64,000 nt of DNA from a bacterium (GCA_021780105.1 JAJXZJ010000045.1:1-64000), one strand, 5' to 3'. Positions 8,572 through 18,526 are shown, counted from the stretch's first letter. The notes: generated by a model not told the origin, from the letters alone. Numbers and translations: made by a program.

Positions 8572-9564
8572 ATGTCTCCGAAACACAATCCGTCGGTGGA
8601 GGGTGACGGCCAGGCTGGCTTCGTGCCCCGCCGCGCCGCGCTCAAGCGGCTTGGCGGCGCGCTGACCCTGCCTCTGCTGGCCGGCACAACCCTGGCGGCA
8701 GATCCAACGCTGATCTGGAAAGTCGCCATCGGTCTGAACGGCTTCCAATCCGGCTCAAGCAAATACCATAAAAACTACCCGATCTGGGAAGTGCTGGATT
8801 TTGCTTCGCGCCACGGTTTCGAAGGCGTGGAGCTGGTGGCCGACTGGCCTGCCGGCGGCTATCCGGCGGCGGCGGAGCCGGCGCGCGTGCAGGCATTGCG
8901 ACGCCTCTACGATCTCTACGGACTGCGGATTTTTTCCCTCCAGCTCGGCGCGGATGGCGCCTTTGATCCTGACGCCGCGGCGCGCCGGCGGTGGCTGGAG
9001 CAATTCCGCGACCGCGTTCAGCTCGCCAGACGACTCGGCTGCGACTGTGTCGGCCTGTGGCCGGGCGGCGGGTTAAGGGGACAGACGATTGATCGGGCGA
9101 TCGAGGTGTTAACCGGGACGTTTCACGAAGCCGGGAAAATCGCCGGCGACTCCGGTTTGATCGCGAGCTTCGAAATCGAACCGGTGTTCGTGTTCAACCG
9201 CGAGGACCACTACCTGCGCATCCTTCACGGCGCAAATCATCCGGCGCTCAAGGGCATTTATGATCCGAGCCACTTCGATCAGATGAACGGCGCCACGGGC
9301 AAGCCGGAGGAAATGCTCCAGCGGGTGGGTGTGGAAAACATCGGCTACGTCCAGTTCTGCGACACGGACAGCACGTTGCGCGACGGCGGCACGTCCACGC
9401 ACCTCGGCTGTGGCGACGGGCACATTGACTGCCGCAAATCCCTGCAAATGCTGAGGGACGGAGGCTTCCGCGGCTGGGTCATGGTGGACGAGTGGGAGGT
9501 GCCCGATCCCTACGATGCCTGCCTCAAATGCCAAAGGGTGATCGAGTCGGCCGGCCGGCGTTAG
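8572..9564 (+). CDS. Tat-exported sugar isomerase/epimerase-like TIM barrel
   Basis: The 330-aa product belongs to the xylose-isomerase-like TIM-barrel family (sugar phosphate isomerases/epimerases). Blocks seen are VLDFASRHGFEGVELVADW, IASFEIEPVFVFN, LKGIYDPSHFDQMNG and WVMVDEWEVPDPYDA, which supply the usual metal-binding Glu, Asp and His positions. The N terminus has a twin-arginine pattern (PRRAALKRLGGALTLPLL), so export by Tat is likely. ATG 8572 is preferred over a GTG at 8536 that abuts the stop of the kinase gene. Such exported isomerase-like proteins are common in Verrucomicrobia and Planctomycetes and act on unknown periplasmic sugars (family knowledge). Confidence 0.83.
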   Translation: MSPKHNPSVEGDGQAGFVPRRAALKRLGGALTLPLLAGTTLAADPTLIWKVAIGLNGFQSGSSKYHKNYPIWEVLDFASRHGFEGVELVADWPAGGYPAAAEPARVQALRRLYDLYGLRIFSLQLGADGAFDPDAAARRRWLEQFRDRVQLARRLGCDCVGLWPGGGLRGQTIDRAIEVLTGTFHEAGKIAGDSGLIASFEIEPVFVFNREDHYLRILHGANHPALKGIYDPSHFDQMNGATGKPEEMLQRVGVENIGYVQFCDTDSTLRDGGTSTHLGCGDGHIDCRKSLQMLRDGGFRGWVMVDEWEVPDPYDACLKCQRVIESAGRR

Positions 9565-9883
9565 CCGTTGGGCCAGACGAAACGCGGCCGGCGCGAACGC
9601 GGATGATGGAAGAGAGGGCTTTTGCGCCCGGCTTGCACCAGGGCCACCGCGTTCTGCTTGAACTCGGCATCATGGCCGCGAGCGAATTGACTCTTCGTTT
9701 CCCTTGGTTCCTTTCTACACCCGGAAGTCCTCTCCGCAAAATCGAAGGAACACCACCGACCTCATTCTCACCCCCTCGCATCCTTCAAGCGCCAGAAATA
9801 TTGTTCCACACATCCACTTCATCCGACCGGACGCGGATGCGTGTGGTCAGGAGCGGGAGTTCGGTCGTGACCTTCATTTGGCT
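9565..9883. other. 319-base convergent gap, nothing recognised
   Basis: The gap lies between the stops of a plus-strand and a minus-strand gene. I see no clear T-tailed hairpin, repeat or RNA gene. Confidence 0.5.
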
Positions 9884-12289
9884 TCATGGTTTGGATTGAG
9901 GCATGCCCTCTGGCTTGATTTGCACAGTGACGGTGGCGCCTGCTTTGACTTCAACCTTGGGCCAATTCAAGAACGCCGTGCAGCCGGAAGGCCGCGCCGC
10001 CTGCCTGGCGTTTTCGGCAAAAATGGCAACGTCGGCGTCGAATCGCGTCGGATTGGTGATCGCGAGCACTGCGCCAGAACGGTCGTGGTCGATCATTTTT
10101 GCCTGGACGCTGTCGAAGACATAAAGCTCGCCTTTGTCGGTGCGGACATAAATCCCCGGCAGTTCCAGGGCCATCAGCGCGCCGTTGAGTTCGTTCCAGC
10201 CGGTGGAACCGCTGCCGCGCGAACCGCGGCTGTCGGCATCGCAATAGGTCAGGCGCTCGGTGATCCGGCCATCCGGCCGGATGCCCTCGGCGTGGGCGTG
10301 GACGATGTCGCGGATGAGGTCGGCATAACGGCGGTCGCCGGTGTCGCGGTAAATCTTGAACAACGGATCGCCCGAACTGCAACAAATGCCCGGCGCGCCG
10401 TGCTTGTTCTGCGTGCTGGCCCAGACGACGCCGGCGAGTTTGGCGCCCAGGTGAGCGAGTTCCGCGTTCGCCGGTAATTCGTAGTCGTAGGAGACCGTCC
10501 ACGTCGCGACAAGGTTGGCGAGGTTTTGCGATTTTTCCAGCCACTGCTTGTCGCCCGTGGTTTCGTAGAGCGCCATCAAGGATGTCATGAATCCAGCCGC
10601 GGTTTCGGAATCCGCATTTTGCAGAATGTCCGCGCAGCCGCCGGTAGTCATGCCCTGCTTCACAAGATCCCGCTCATAGTAGAAATCAGCGGCCCGGCGC
10701 GCGATGCGCAGAAATGCCGGCTCGTGAAAATACTTCGCGGCGAGCGCGAGTCCACCGATGGCCATCGCGCCGCTGGTAGTGTTATACACGGCCACCGCGC
10801 CGGTTTGGTTGTTGAGGAAGTTGCCCCACTGGCCGTCCCGCTGCCAGGTGTCCGCGAACGCCTGCGCCAGCCGCCGGGTTGCCCGTTCCCACGCCGGTTT
10901 GATCGCGCCGGCGCGACCCTGGGCTTTGAGCAGCATGAACTGTTTGATCATCCAGAACAGCACGTCGTCGTTCTTGCGCGTCAGAACGATTTCTGGAAAT
11001 TCGTCGTAGCCTTCCCGACCGAACACCTTGCCATCGTGGTTCAGGGCGCCGTAGAAATATCCGGCCCGGCCCTGCGCACGGGGAATGGCAAAGTCAAACG
11101 TGCTCGCCACCCGCGCCAGATGCCACGGGTCTCCCTGCGCCAGCATCGGAAACGTGTCCATCAGTCCGCCCACCCAGCCGAACGAAATCCAAGCCGCGTT
11201 TTCCGGACAATAGAAACGGCTTTCCTGGCCGTCATAAAAGCGGCTGTCAATCCGCTGCGTCATCAGGCGGAACACTTCGCTCATGGGAATCAGGTCGCGC
11301 GGCTGGTTCGGCCCGGTCACGTCCTTGCGCACCGTCATGAACTTCGCCAGCAGGCCTGGGATGTCGGGCGTAGGGAACGAAAAGACGCGCAGGCGCAGGG
11401 TCATGCGATCACCCGCCGTCAAATCCGTGCCGCGGTCCGGACTGGCGCTAAAGCCGATAAATTCCGGCTTCCGTTCGCGCACGCCGGGCGCGCTCACCAC
11501 CAGTGTCGCATGCGTGCGGTCGGCGCTTTCCTCGACGGCAAAGCCGTTGTCGAGAATCTCACCGTCGGCCTTGCGAATGAAACCGCCCTGCGAATTGCGT
11601 CCGGCCTGTTCGGCCAGCACGATGAATCCTCGTCTGTCCTTCCGGTCGAAGACACAGATGGCCGGCGTGGTGATATTGCACGCGAGGACCTCAAGTTTCG
11701 ACGGCCGGCCCGGTTCAAGCGAAAGCCGGGGCAGATCGTCCGTCGTGAGCGGAAGGTCTTTTTGGTAGAGTTCCTTCCGATCCAAGCCGCTGGCGTAGGC
11801 GCGATCCACGGTGCGATTGCGATTCCCGTTGTAAACCGACGCGGGAATAAGCACGTAGTTGTTCGTGCTCCAAGCGGCAAAATCGAACGCTGCCGCCACG
11901 CCCGCCTGTCTCGCCTCGCCCGCGACGAGTTTGAACGCGAGGGAAAGGTCAAACGCGCCGGGTTGATCCGCCACCGGCGTGGTCTGAACCCGGCACGACC
12001 ATTGGCTGGATGCGGTTTGAACTTCGCCGTTCGTGAACGCCCGGCTCCAGGCCAGCGCCGATTTTTGGTAGCCGCAGACGAGCGGACGCAACCGGGCGTT
12101 CAGCGACGCAAGCTGCGCGTTTGCCGCCGCCGTGGCGGCATCATCGTCCGCCGACCGTGATGGTCCGATCGGAAGCCAGGTGCCCGCCGCGGGATCGTTT
12201 TGCGATGCGTCTGCCAATGGGAGGCCACCCGCGTGTGCGCGGCTTAAAGCCAGCAACAGCAAACCCAGGCCGCATTGGTTCTTCATCAT
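9884..12289 (-). CDS. large secreted protein, six-hairpin glycosidase-like, unclassified
   Basis: The 801-aa product starts with a signal peptide (KNQCGLGLLLLALSRAHAGG). The first 330 residues look beta-rich. The second half, from about residue 340, has the helical-hairpin feel of (alpha/alpha)6 toroid glycosidases, with repeated helices and aromatic blocks such as ISFGWVGGLMDTFPML, WERATRRLAQAFADTW, RIARRAADFYYERDL and GICCSSGDPLFKIYRDTG. Several Asp/Glu residues in the toroid could be catalytic, but I cannot assign a GH family. The end is a beta domain (DVAIFAENARQA, then WPKVEVKAGATVTV). It shares strand and a 26-base gap with the next upstream gene, another large secreted enzyme. Substrate unknown. 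Confidence 0.75.
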   Translation of the reverse strand: MMKNQCGLGLLLLALSRAHAGGLPLADASQNDPAAGTWLPIGPSRSADDDAATAAANAQLASLNARLRPLVCGYQKSALAWSRAFTNGEVQTASSQWSCRVQTTPVADQPGAFDLSLAFKLVAGEARQAGVAAAFDFAAWSTNNYVLIPASVYNGNRNRTVDRAYASGLDRKELYQKDLPLTTDDLPRLSLEPGRPSKLEVLACNITTPAICVFDRKDRRGFIVLAEQAGRNSQGGFIRKADGEILDNGFAVEESADRTHATLVVSAPGVRERKPEFIGFSASPDRGTDLTAGDRMTLRLRVFSFPTPDIPGLLAKFMTVRKDVTGPNQPRDLIPMSEVFRLMTQRIDSRFYDGQESRFYCPENAAWISFGWVGGLMDTFPMLAQGDPWHLARVASTFDFAIPRAQGRAGYFYGALNHDGKVFGREGYDEFPEIVLTRKNDDVLFWMIKQFMLLKAQGRAGAIKPAWERATRRLAQAFADTWQRDGQWGNFLNNQTGAVAVYNTTSGAMAIGGLALAAKYFHEPAFLRIARRAADFYYERDLVKQGMTTGGCADILQNADSETAAGFMTSLMALYETTGDKQWLEKSQNLANLVATWTVSYDYELPANAELAHLGAKLAGVVWASTQNKHGAPGICCSSGDPLFKIYRDTGDRRYADLIRDIVHAHAEGIRPDGRITERLTYCDADSRGSRGSGSTGWNELNGALMALELPGIYVRTDKGELYVFDSVQAKMIDHDRSGAVLAITNPTRFDADVAIFAENARQAARPSGCTAFLNWPKVEVKAGATVTVQIKPEGMPQSKP

Positions 12290-12315
12290 AGAATCCAAGA
12301 GTTCACCATCTCAGG

Positions 12316-14916
12316 TCACTTGCCCAGCGGCTCCGCTCTCCCCACGGCCCATATTGCAAGTTGAAATCCCGACATTGCGGGGTGCAACGCTCCCAAGGAC
12401 TGGATGGTGAATTCCGAGTCACCGTGCCGCAACGTGGCGGCACGATCCAGTTCCAGGTCGGCAGTCTTCTTCCTGAACGGGTCGGCCACATAGACTGCGC
12501 CCCCCTTGCAGATAATGAATTCCCCCGGCTTCATCTTGCGGTCGGACCTGACTCGCTGTCCGCCGGGAAGGGCGATGACGACGCCCTCCAGCGTGGCGTC
12601 GCGGGGGCCATTGAACTGCACGGCGAACTGCAAGGGTTGAGCGTCGTATGGATTCTGAATCTCCAGCACGTGCGCCTGGTTGTCCGCCTTTCCAGACAGG
12701 ACGATTTCCTTGACCGGAGAGAGAAGAAAGGAGCGTTTCCCGGCCTGCACCAAATGGAACTTGAGGTCGAGGTTCCTGAGCTGTCGCTTCGTTCCTTCCG
12801 TGAAGACCTGGGCAGTTCGGGCGTTTTGCCAGGTGCGGAACGCCTTGAAGATGGCGTCTTTCTCACTGCTTCTTTCCACCGTGTCCTGGTCCAGGCCCAA
12901 CATGTAGGTTGCGTTCCAGCCGATGGACTTTGCCTGCAAGTTTTCCGCGTCATACATGGTCCAGTCTCCACGGTAGGCTTGGGCCCCAAAAGTCGCGGGA
13001 AAGTAGCTGCTGGCCCACTGGTAGCGGATGTCCTTGCCTTCGATGCCCCAACGGTTCCGCACGGGATCGAACATGTTGTTGCCGCCGCCAACGTTGCACA
13101 CGCTCATGTAGTGCCAGGAGCCTTCGCAGACCGTGGATCCCATCACCCGCAGATCTTTGCCGCCACTTAGCTGGTGGTAAGTGTCAAAGAGTCTTCGCAG
13201 GAACTTCTTGAAGGCGTAGTCGCCCTGGTTCTGGTACATGCAACTTTCAAAGCCGTCGAAATCCACATACTCCATGCCCAGATCGTTCAGACGACGCGCG
13301 TAATCGTCGGCGTAAGTCAGCACCAATTCCATGTCAGGAATGAAGCCGTGGTAGCAGGTGATCTGGAGTTTCACCAGTTCGTCCCCCGCGCCGTGAACCA
13401 AAGCCCGCGTGCCAAACTGCCCGCGTTTGACGTTCCGTAGCGTCCACGGAGCGGAGTCGCTGATGCCGTCGTAGGTCAGCAGTTCGCTCCCGATACGCAG
13501 GACGCTCATGTTGTTGTCATGCCAGGTGCCTTTTTCCGCCAGATACGAGGGATCGGTGACCGTGATGACTGTATCCGCCGAAGAGATGTCAGCAGCGAGC
13601 CTGGTCCGCAGCACGGTCTGCAGGTGTTCGTTCGGCATGGGCCGGACGTCACTGCTGCCGGTTTGGATGAACATGCACAGCGTGTGGAGACCGTAACGGA
13701 TGCCGTGCTTGCGGGTTTCGTCGGTGAATTCGCGGATGGTCAGGCGGCGCCCATCGGCAAATCCCACCCGCCGGCCGTCCCAGTGGTCGGCCGGATCCAA
13801 GTAATACTCGCCCATCCCTTCGTCCTGAACATTCTTGAGGCCGAGCGCGTCGGCGTAGGCGATGAGTTGGTCGTGCGGTCCGTTCCAGAAGATGTCCGGC
13901 TGATACGCAGCAGGGTCTTTCACCCACTTACCGTCAATCGTGGGACGCGGCAGACCTTCAGCCAGAACGATGTGTTCGATGACTCGCAGGCCCAAGTCGT
14001 CGGGGCAGGCATACAGGGCGACCGAAGAACCGATGAAATCCACATCCACGGGATCCACGGTCTGGTGGCGCGGTTGCGTCGGCGGCAGGCCGGGAATCAA
14101 GGTGTAAAACGTGGTGTAACCTTTACGCCGATCGCGAGCGTGGTAGGAAAGGACCGAACCCGAACCCGGCTCCAGCAGGGCACCCAATTCAAATCCCATG
14201 TGGAAATACTCCTCGGAATGCGAATAAAACGCGACGTCGCTGATGCCATCGCCGCCGATGGTGAACGTCTGGCCTTCCCGATACGGCGGCGGAACAGGGT
14301 ATTTCACCGGGTCCGGGGAATGGATGTAATAATACATCTGGCCGAAATCATCGTTCACCGGCGGACCTTGGGTGGTTTTGTCGTCCAAGGCCAGCATGCC
14401 AGTCGCCCAGGTGCCATCCCGGACCACACCAATGATGTCGCCGATGGTTTGGGAAATCGTGGTATGAATTGGCCCCCAGACGATGTCGTTCACCGTGCCG
14501 CGCTGGTCGAGGGCGAGGAGCTGGAGTCGGACATATTTTCCTTTTTCCAGCACCTTGACCGTGGCCACGGCGCCGTTGGGATACGCAAGGGTGAGCGTCT
14601 GTTTGGCTGCGTCATAGGCGGTTGAGGACGGGAGAATCAGCGCCTGCTCGGCGGGGTCGTATGTTGCCGCGGACGGGAGGACCAACTTGGCGTCATGCAA
14701 GGAAAGAATCGGCGAGGGTTTGCCGGCCGCGAGATATTCTTTCCCCGACTGACGCGAAACGATGGACGTGATGCGGCCCCTGTCATTGAGAGCGATGCGC
14801 GCGTACTCGGTTTGAAGCGTCAAGAGGGGGGCGTCTGCGGCGGGACTACGGAAACCGAGGCAACTCACGGAGACCAGCAAACCGGGCAGCCACCTCCGCA
14901 ACGTCGAGACAATCAT
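12316..14916 (-). CDS. large secreted TIM-barrel glycoside hydrolase-like protein, unclassified
   Basis: The 866-aa product begins at ATG 14916 with a signal peptide (hydrophobic LPGLLVSVSCLGF, then SPAADA). An N-terminal beta-sandwich (about residues 35-300) resembles the super-sandwich found before catalytic barrels of several glycosidase families. The middle part contains barrel-like strands: LIAYADALGLKNVQDEG, FTDETRKHGIRYGLHTL, MEYVDFDGFESCMYQ and LRVMGSTVCEGSWHYM. These acid-rich strand ends fit a GH27/GH36/GH97-like arrangement, but the family is not clear to me. A C-terminal beta domain closes the protein. It lies directly upstream of the 801-aa secreted protein and is probably co-transcribed with it. 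Confidence 0.75.
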   Translation of the reverse strand: MIVSTLRRWLPGLLVSVSCLGFRSPAADAPLLTLQTEYARIALNDRGRITSIVSRQSGKEYLAAGKPSPILSLHDAKLVLPSAATYDPAEQALILPSSTAYDAAKQTLTLAYPNGAVATVKVLEKGKYVRLQLLALDQRGTVNDIVWGPIHTTISQTIGDIIGVVRDGTWATGMLALDDKTTQGPPVNDDFGQMYYYIHSPDPVKYPVPPPYREGQTFTIGGDGISDVAFYSHSEEYFHMGFELGALLEPGSGSVLSYHARDRRKGYTTFYTLIPGLPPTQPRHQTVDPVDVDFIGSSVALYACPDDLGLRVIEHIVLAEGLPRPTIDGKWVKDPAAYQPDIFWNGPHDQLIAYADALGLKNVQDEGMGEYYLDPADHWDGRRVGFADGRRLTIREFTDETRKHGIRYGLHTLCMFIQTGSSDVRPMPNEHLQTVLRTRLAADISSADTVITVTDPSYLAEKGTWHDNNMSVLRIGSELLTYDGISDSAPWTLRNVKRGQFGTRALVHGAGDELVKLQITCYHGFIPDMELVLTYADDYARRLNDLGMEYVDFDGFESCMYQNQGDYAFKKFLRRLFDTYHQLSGGKDLRVMGSTVCEGSWHYMSVCNVGGGNNMFDPVRNRWGIEGKDIRYQWASSYFPATFGAQAYRGDWTMYDAENLQAKSIGWNATYMLGLDQDTVERSSEKDAIFKAFRTWQNARTAQVFTEGTKRQLRNLDLKFHLVQAGKRSFLLSPVKEIVLSGKADNQAHVLEIQNPYDAQPLQFAVQFNGPRDATLEGVVIALPGGQRVRSDRKMKPGEFIICKGGAVYVADPFRKKTADLELDRAATLRHGDSEFTIQSLGALHPAMSGFQLAIWAVGRAEPLGK

Positions 14917-15175
14917 GGGATCCAGTGAAGGACATTTCCATTGCAGAAACAAGCCGTATTGACTGGAACGCAAACAGCCAATGAGCCGCCGCGCCAACCA
15001 GACCACGATTCCCGCGTGGTTGAACCGTCTGCCCGCCGCACGCGATATACCTTGCTGCGCACCAGCAATTTATCAATGAGCTTGGTCTAATCGCCAGTTT
15101 TTCAACATCTCCGCCACCGGCGGCTTTGCCGATGGACTTGGCGGCGGATGCGTTCATACTGTTCACGTGCAAAGC

Positions 15176-16318
15176 ATGCGGCAAAACAGCAGAGCAAAAC
15201 CTATCCTCATTGCGATGGCTTCCATGAATTCATTCCTTCTTGTCGGTCTTGGACTTTGGCTTCTGACCCCAATCGCCAACGCTCAGGAATCACGGCCGCC
15301 CGTGCGCCTGGCGATGGCCGGGCTGAATCACGATCACGCAATGGGTTTCCTGCCCCGGCTGGTCGGACGAAAGGACGTTCAACTGGTGGGCATCGTGGAA
15401 ACCAACCGGGATTTGATTGCGCGCTATTCGCACCGGTTTCACCTGGCGCCCGGTCTGTTTTGCTCAAGCTTGGACGAACTTTTCGCCCGGACCAACGTCG
15501 AGGCGGTGGCGACCTTCACCTCAACCTACGAACACGAGCGCGTGGTCGAAGTGTGCGCGGCGCACCATGTGGATGTGATGATGGAAAAGCCGCTGGCGAC
15601 CAACCGGAGGCAGGCCCGGGCGATTGCAGCCGCGGCCAGGCAAAGCGGTATCCAGGTCATCGTCAATTATGAAACCAGTTGGTATCCGGGCAACCGGGCG
15701 GCGTTTGCCATGGTGCATGACGAACATCACATCGGCGACATCCGCAAGCTCGTGGTGCATGACGGCCACCGCGGCCCGAAGGAAATCGGCTGCTCGACCA
15801 ATTTCCTCGCCTGGCTGACGGATCCGGTGCTGGACGGCGGCGGCGCCATCAACGATTTCGGCTGTTACGGCGCGGATTTGGCGACGTGGTTCTTCGACGG
15901 ACAGAAGCCGCTTTCGGTGTTTGCCGTCGCGTTGCACATCAAACCGGAGGTCTATCCAAAAGTGGAGGATGACGCGACGATTGTGCTGACGTATCCCCAA
16001 GCCCAAGTCATTTTGGAACCGTCCTGGAACTGGCCGATGGATCGCAAGGACATGGAGATTTATGGCCGGACCGGGCAGGTGCTCGTGCCCCAACCGGATG
16101 TCTTGCGCATCCGCACCGAGCAAGCGCCCAAGGAGGTCGAAGTGACCCCGCCGCCGCTGACCGGCGCCTACGCCGATCCGGTCGCTTACTTCGTTGCCGT
16201 AGTGCGCGGGCAAATCAAGCCGGCGGGTCTGTCCTCGCTCGCCGTGAACCTGACCGTGGTTGAGATTCTCGATGCGGCGCACGCGTCGGCGCGGACAGGC
16301 AAACGCATCACACTTTAA
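15176..16318 (+). CDS. secreted Gfo/Idh/MocA-family oxidoreductase
   Basis: The 380-aa product has an N-terminal signal-like segment (residues about 10-38, ending PIANAQES) followed by a Rossmann NAD(P) domain and the family hallmark MEKPLATNRRQA. The C-terminal alpha/beta domain contains GGGAINDFGCYGADLATW, which carries the conserved GG.l.D.G.H-type block. These enzymes oxidise or reduce sugars and cyclitols, and exported forms are common next to glycan-degrading genes. Start candidates are GTG 15167, ATG 15176 and ATG 15215; 15176 keeps the basic n-region. It is divergent from the large hydrolase operon, with about 260 bases of shared upstream DNA. Confidence 0.87.
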   Translation: MRQNSRAKPILIAMASMNSFLLVGLGLWLLTPIANAQESRPPVRLAMAGLNHDHAMGFLPRLVGRKDVQLVGIVETNRDLIARYSHRFHLAPGLFCSSLDELFARTNVEAVATFTSTYEHERVVEVCAAHHVDVMMEKPLATNRRQARAIAAAARQSGIQVIVNYETSWYPGNRAAFAMVHDEHHIGDIRKLVVHDGHRGPKEIGCSTNFLAWLTDPVLDGGGAINDFGCYGADLATWFFDGQKPLSVFAVALHIKPEVYPKVEDDATIVLTYPQAQVILEPSWNWPMDRKDMEIYGRTGQVLVPQPDVLRIRTEQAPKEVEVTPPPLTGAYADPVAYFVAVVRGQIKPAGLSSLAVNLTVVEILDAAHASARTGKRITL

Positions 16319-16665
16319 GTCTGCGGACCACCGCGGTCGCCGGTGGGAGACCCGTGCGTTCAACCTATCTGTGTCATCAGCGGGTGGGTGAACACAAGTG
16401 CGCCGCATCGTCGCCGCTCCGCCTTGCCGCCATCGCGCCAGACCCCCGCTGCGGTCCGGATTCCGTTCAATTCACCGTGAAAAACTCACCCACGTTCAAC
16501 GGCGCCACGAACATCGTGGGCACCACGGTTGTCGGCCAACTGGCTCTTACCAACAACGGGAATGTCTATTACCTGGACCTCAAAAAGTAATCCGGTCGGG
16601 CCGCGTGAATTCGCTGGTTGACGTTTGGCGACCTGAAAATCAATAATCCGAACAGTAACAATACC
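16319..16665. other. 347-base gap with a possible coding remnant
   Basis: A plus-strand frame ending at 16590 encodes a beta-like tail (NGATNIVGTTVVGQLALTN, then YYLDLKK) that reads like real protein, while the upstream part of the same frame does not. It could be the end of a decayed gene. No promoter or terminator is clear. Confidence 0.3.
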
Positions 16666-18066
16666 ATGAAAACCATCCCCATCCTCGGCCTCAGCCTCGG
16701 CCTCCTGGCGGCGGCGCCCTTCGCTCGCGCGGACAAGCTTGACCTCAAATCCTTCATGACTCACCCGCCGAACATCGTCCGGGCGGTCTGGAAGGAAACG
16801 CAACTTCCTGACAGCCCGTCGGCCAAGGTTCGGTTCGTGATGCTGCGCCAGCAGCCCGGCGCTTTTCTGTGGGCAGAAGCCCCCAGCTTGCAAATCCTCA
16901 CGAACCCCATTGCACTCGGCGAATCGGCCCGCGTTGTTGCGAAGAAGGGAAACCATTTCTGGAAAATCCAGTCTCAAGGCCCGGCGAACGGAATGCCGGA
17001 CAGCTCAATGGTGCTGAGTGAGCACTACGCCGACGCCGGCAGCCCGGTTGACCCGCGCCAGACTGTCCCGATTGAACTCCAGTTTTGCCAGACAAGCGCG
17101 CTGGACTCGTTTTTCCATTGGAGCCTGGAAGCGGTGCCCGACACGCTGCAATGGCAGGGAGACCTTGTTACTTACACATCGAGCGGGAATGGAACATATT
17201 CCCAGGCTTTATTGTTCTCGCAGGACGGCAAACCTCAAAAACTGGAAGTCACCTTCTACAAGGGAGCGGATCGGGTTTTGAATGAAGGCACACGCCATCG
17301 CATCGAGTTTACCTACAATAACCCGAACGTCGTTGCCTTGGGCATCCCCAGCGGCTACCGCAAAACGCTTTACGGCACCAATTTCACGGCTCCAGCGGTT
17401 GCCATTGTGGTGGACATCTTGGACCTGCAAACCGCCAGCAGCCATCTCCCCGATACCTTCTTTTCTCCGGCCACATACCTGGACCCCAACGCGTGGCCCA
17501 GGTTGCAACATGATGTCACCACCAACGGGGTGACAACGACCCGAATCGGTGGGGTGACGATGGTCCGCCCGCGGCCACTGTTGACGCCCGGCCGGAAAAC
17601 CGGCGTCATCTATGCTGGCACCGCAACGGCGCTGGCCTTCGTGCCGGTGCTCTTGCTGGTGCGGCGCAAAAAGCGGCCGGGGAATGGCAAATTCATCGTG
17701 ATAGGAATCGCAGCCGCGTTGTCCATCGGGATAACCGCCACCGCCTTGGGGGTTATCCCTGAATGCTGGACAAAATCCGGCACACAGCCCTGCATGGCTA
17801 TCGGTTCGACTTGCGCGGGATATTGTCCCGTCCATGTGGACACCATGTTGACAGGGATGGAGCCTTTTCCGAGAATTGTTGACACGCTGGATATCCCTTA
17901 TCTGTATCCGAACCCACTCGGCGCGCATATTGGAACCTATGGACCTTGCAACGCAACCTGTGAAGGTTGGTGTGACATTGACAAATTATACTACCGTACG
18001 TGGGCAGTGGACGCACCGTTGCTGACCAACACGATCCCAACTCAACTCTGCGGCTCAGGGAGTTGA
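16666..18066 (+). CDS. secreted/membrane protein with Cys-rich C-terminal tail, unknown
   Basis: The 466-aa product starts at ATG 16666 with a signal peptide (PILGLSLGLLAAAPFARA). Residues about 30-300 form a beta-rich extracytoplasmic region of unknown family. Two membrane segments follow: TGVIYAGTATALAFVPVLLL, ending in RRKKR, and IVIGIAAALSIGITATALG. The last 75 residues carry eight cysteines in the arrangement ECW, PCM, TCAGYC, GPCNATCEGWC, LC, on the outer side if the topology is simple. The next gene, eight bases after the stop, encodes a MauE/DoxX-like protein, a family linked to disulfide or quinone-cofactor handling. The two probably work together (inference). No function is known to me. 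Confidence 0.75.
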   Translation: MKTIPILGLSLGLLAAAPFARADKLDLKSFMTHPPNIVRAVWKETQLPDSPSAKVRFVMLRQQPGAFLWAEAPSLQILTNPIALGESARVVAKKGNHFWKIQSQGPANGMPDSSMVLSEHYADAGSPVDPRQTVPIELQFCQTSALDSFFHWSLEAVPDTLQWQGDLVTYTSSGNGTYSQALLFSQDGKPQKLEVTFYKGADRVLNEGTRHRIEFTYNNPNVVALGIPSGYRKTLYGTNFTAPAVAIVVDILDLQTASSHLPDTFFSPATYLDPNAWPRLQHDVTTNGVTTTRIGGVTMVRPRPLLTPGRKTGVIYAGTATALAFVPVLLLVRRKKRPGNGKFIVIGIAAALSIGITATALGVIPECWTKSGTQPCMAIGSTCAGYCPVHVDTMLTGMEPFPRIVDTLDIPYLYPNPLGAHIGTYGPCNATCEGWCDIDKLYYRTWAVDAPLLTNTIPTQLCGSGS

Positions 18067-18073
18067 CCACCGC

Positions 18074-18526
18074 ATGAAACGCGAGCGTCGTTGGATTCTC
18101 ACCAGTTGCATCGCCATCCTCGCGACGACGGCGGCGCTGAAGCTGGCAACGCTGGCCATCGCCGGCCGGGTGCTGGGGGCGCCCGAACCAGTGCTGGGGC
18201 TTCCCTTTGAATGGTTCTTGCTTCTGTCGGCCGCGTTGGAACTTGCCGTCTGCGCGTTTCTCGCCGGGCGCCGGGTGCCCGTTCAACTTAAAGGACTGGT
18301 GCTCGGGTTGCTCGGCGCTGAATTCCTCGCCTATCACGCCATGCTGTGGCTCTTGCGCTATGAAGGGCCGTGCCATTGCCTCGGCTCGCTCTGGGGCTGG
18401 CTCAACGTCCGGGACGCGTGGGTCAGCGAAACCAGCATCCTCATCGCCTGCTACCTCTGTCTGGCCGGCTTCCTCCTGGCCTGCTTCAGCCGCGACGAGG
18501 CACGCTTGTCCCCGAAACACGGTTAA
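18074..18526 (+). CDS. MauE/DoxX-like redox-associated membrane protein
   Basis: The 150-aa product has four predicted membrane segments (about residues 8-30, 48-66, 72-95 and 122-142) and a GPCHCLGSL motif between the third and fourth. This matches MauE-like proteins, where a CGCFG-type pair lies at the same place. MauE is needed for maturation of methylamine dehydrogenase and is thought to take part in disulfide chemistry; relatives pair with many different exported Cys-containing proteins. It lies eight bases behind the Cys-rich membrane protein and was probably transferred or kept with it. No mauA/B genes are present, so methylamine use is not implied. Confidence 0.72.
   Translation: MKRERRWILTSCIAILATTAALKLATLAIAGRVLGAPEPVLGLPFEWFLLLSAALELAVCAFLAGRRVPVQLKGLVLGLLGAEFLAYHAMLWLLRYEGPCHCLGSLWGWLNVRDAWVSETSILIACYLCLAGFLLACFSRDEARLSPKHG

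Noticed and set aside
18074-18526. Methylamine-dehydrogenase cluster
   Set aside because: Only a MauE-like gene is present; no mauA, mauB or accessory genes are in the window.
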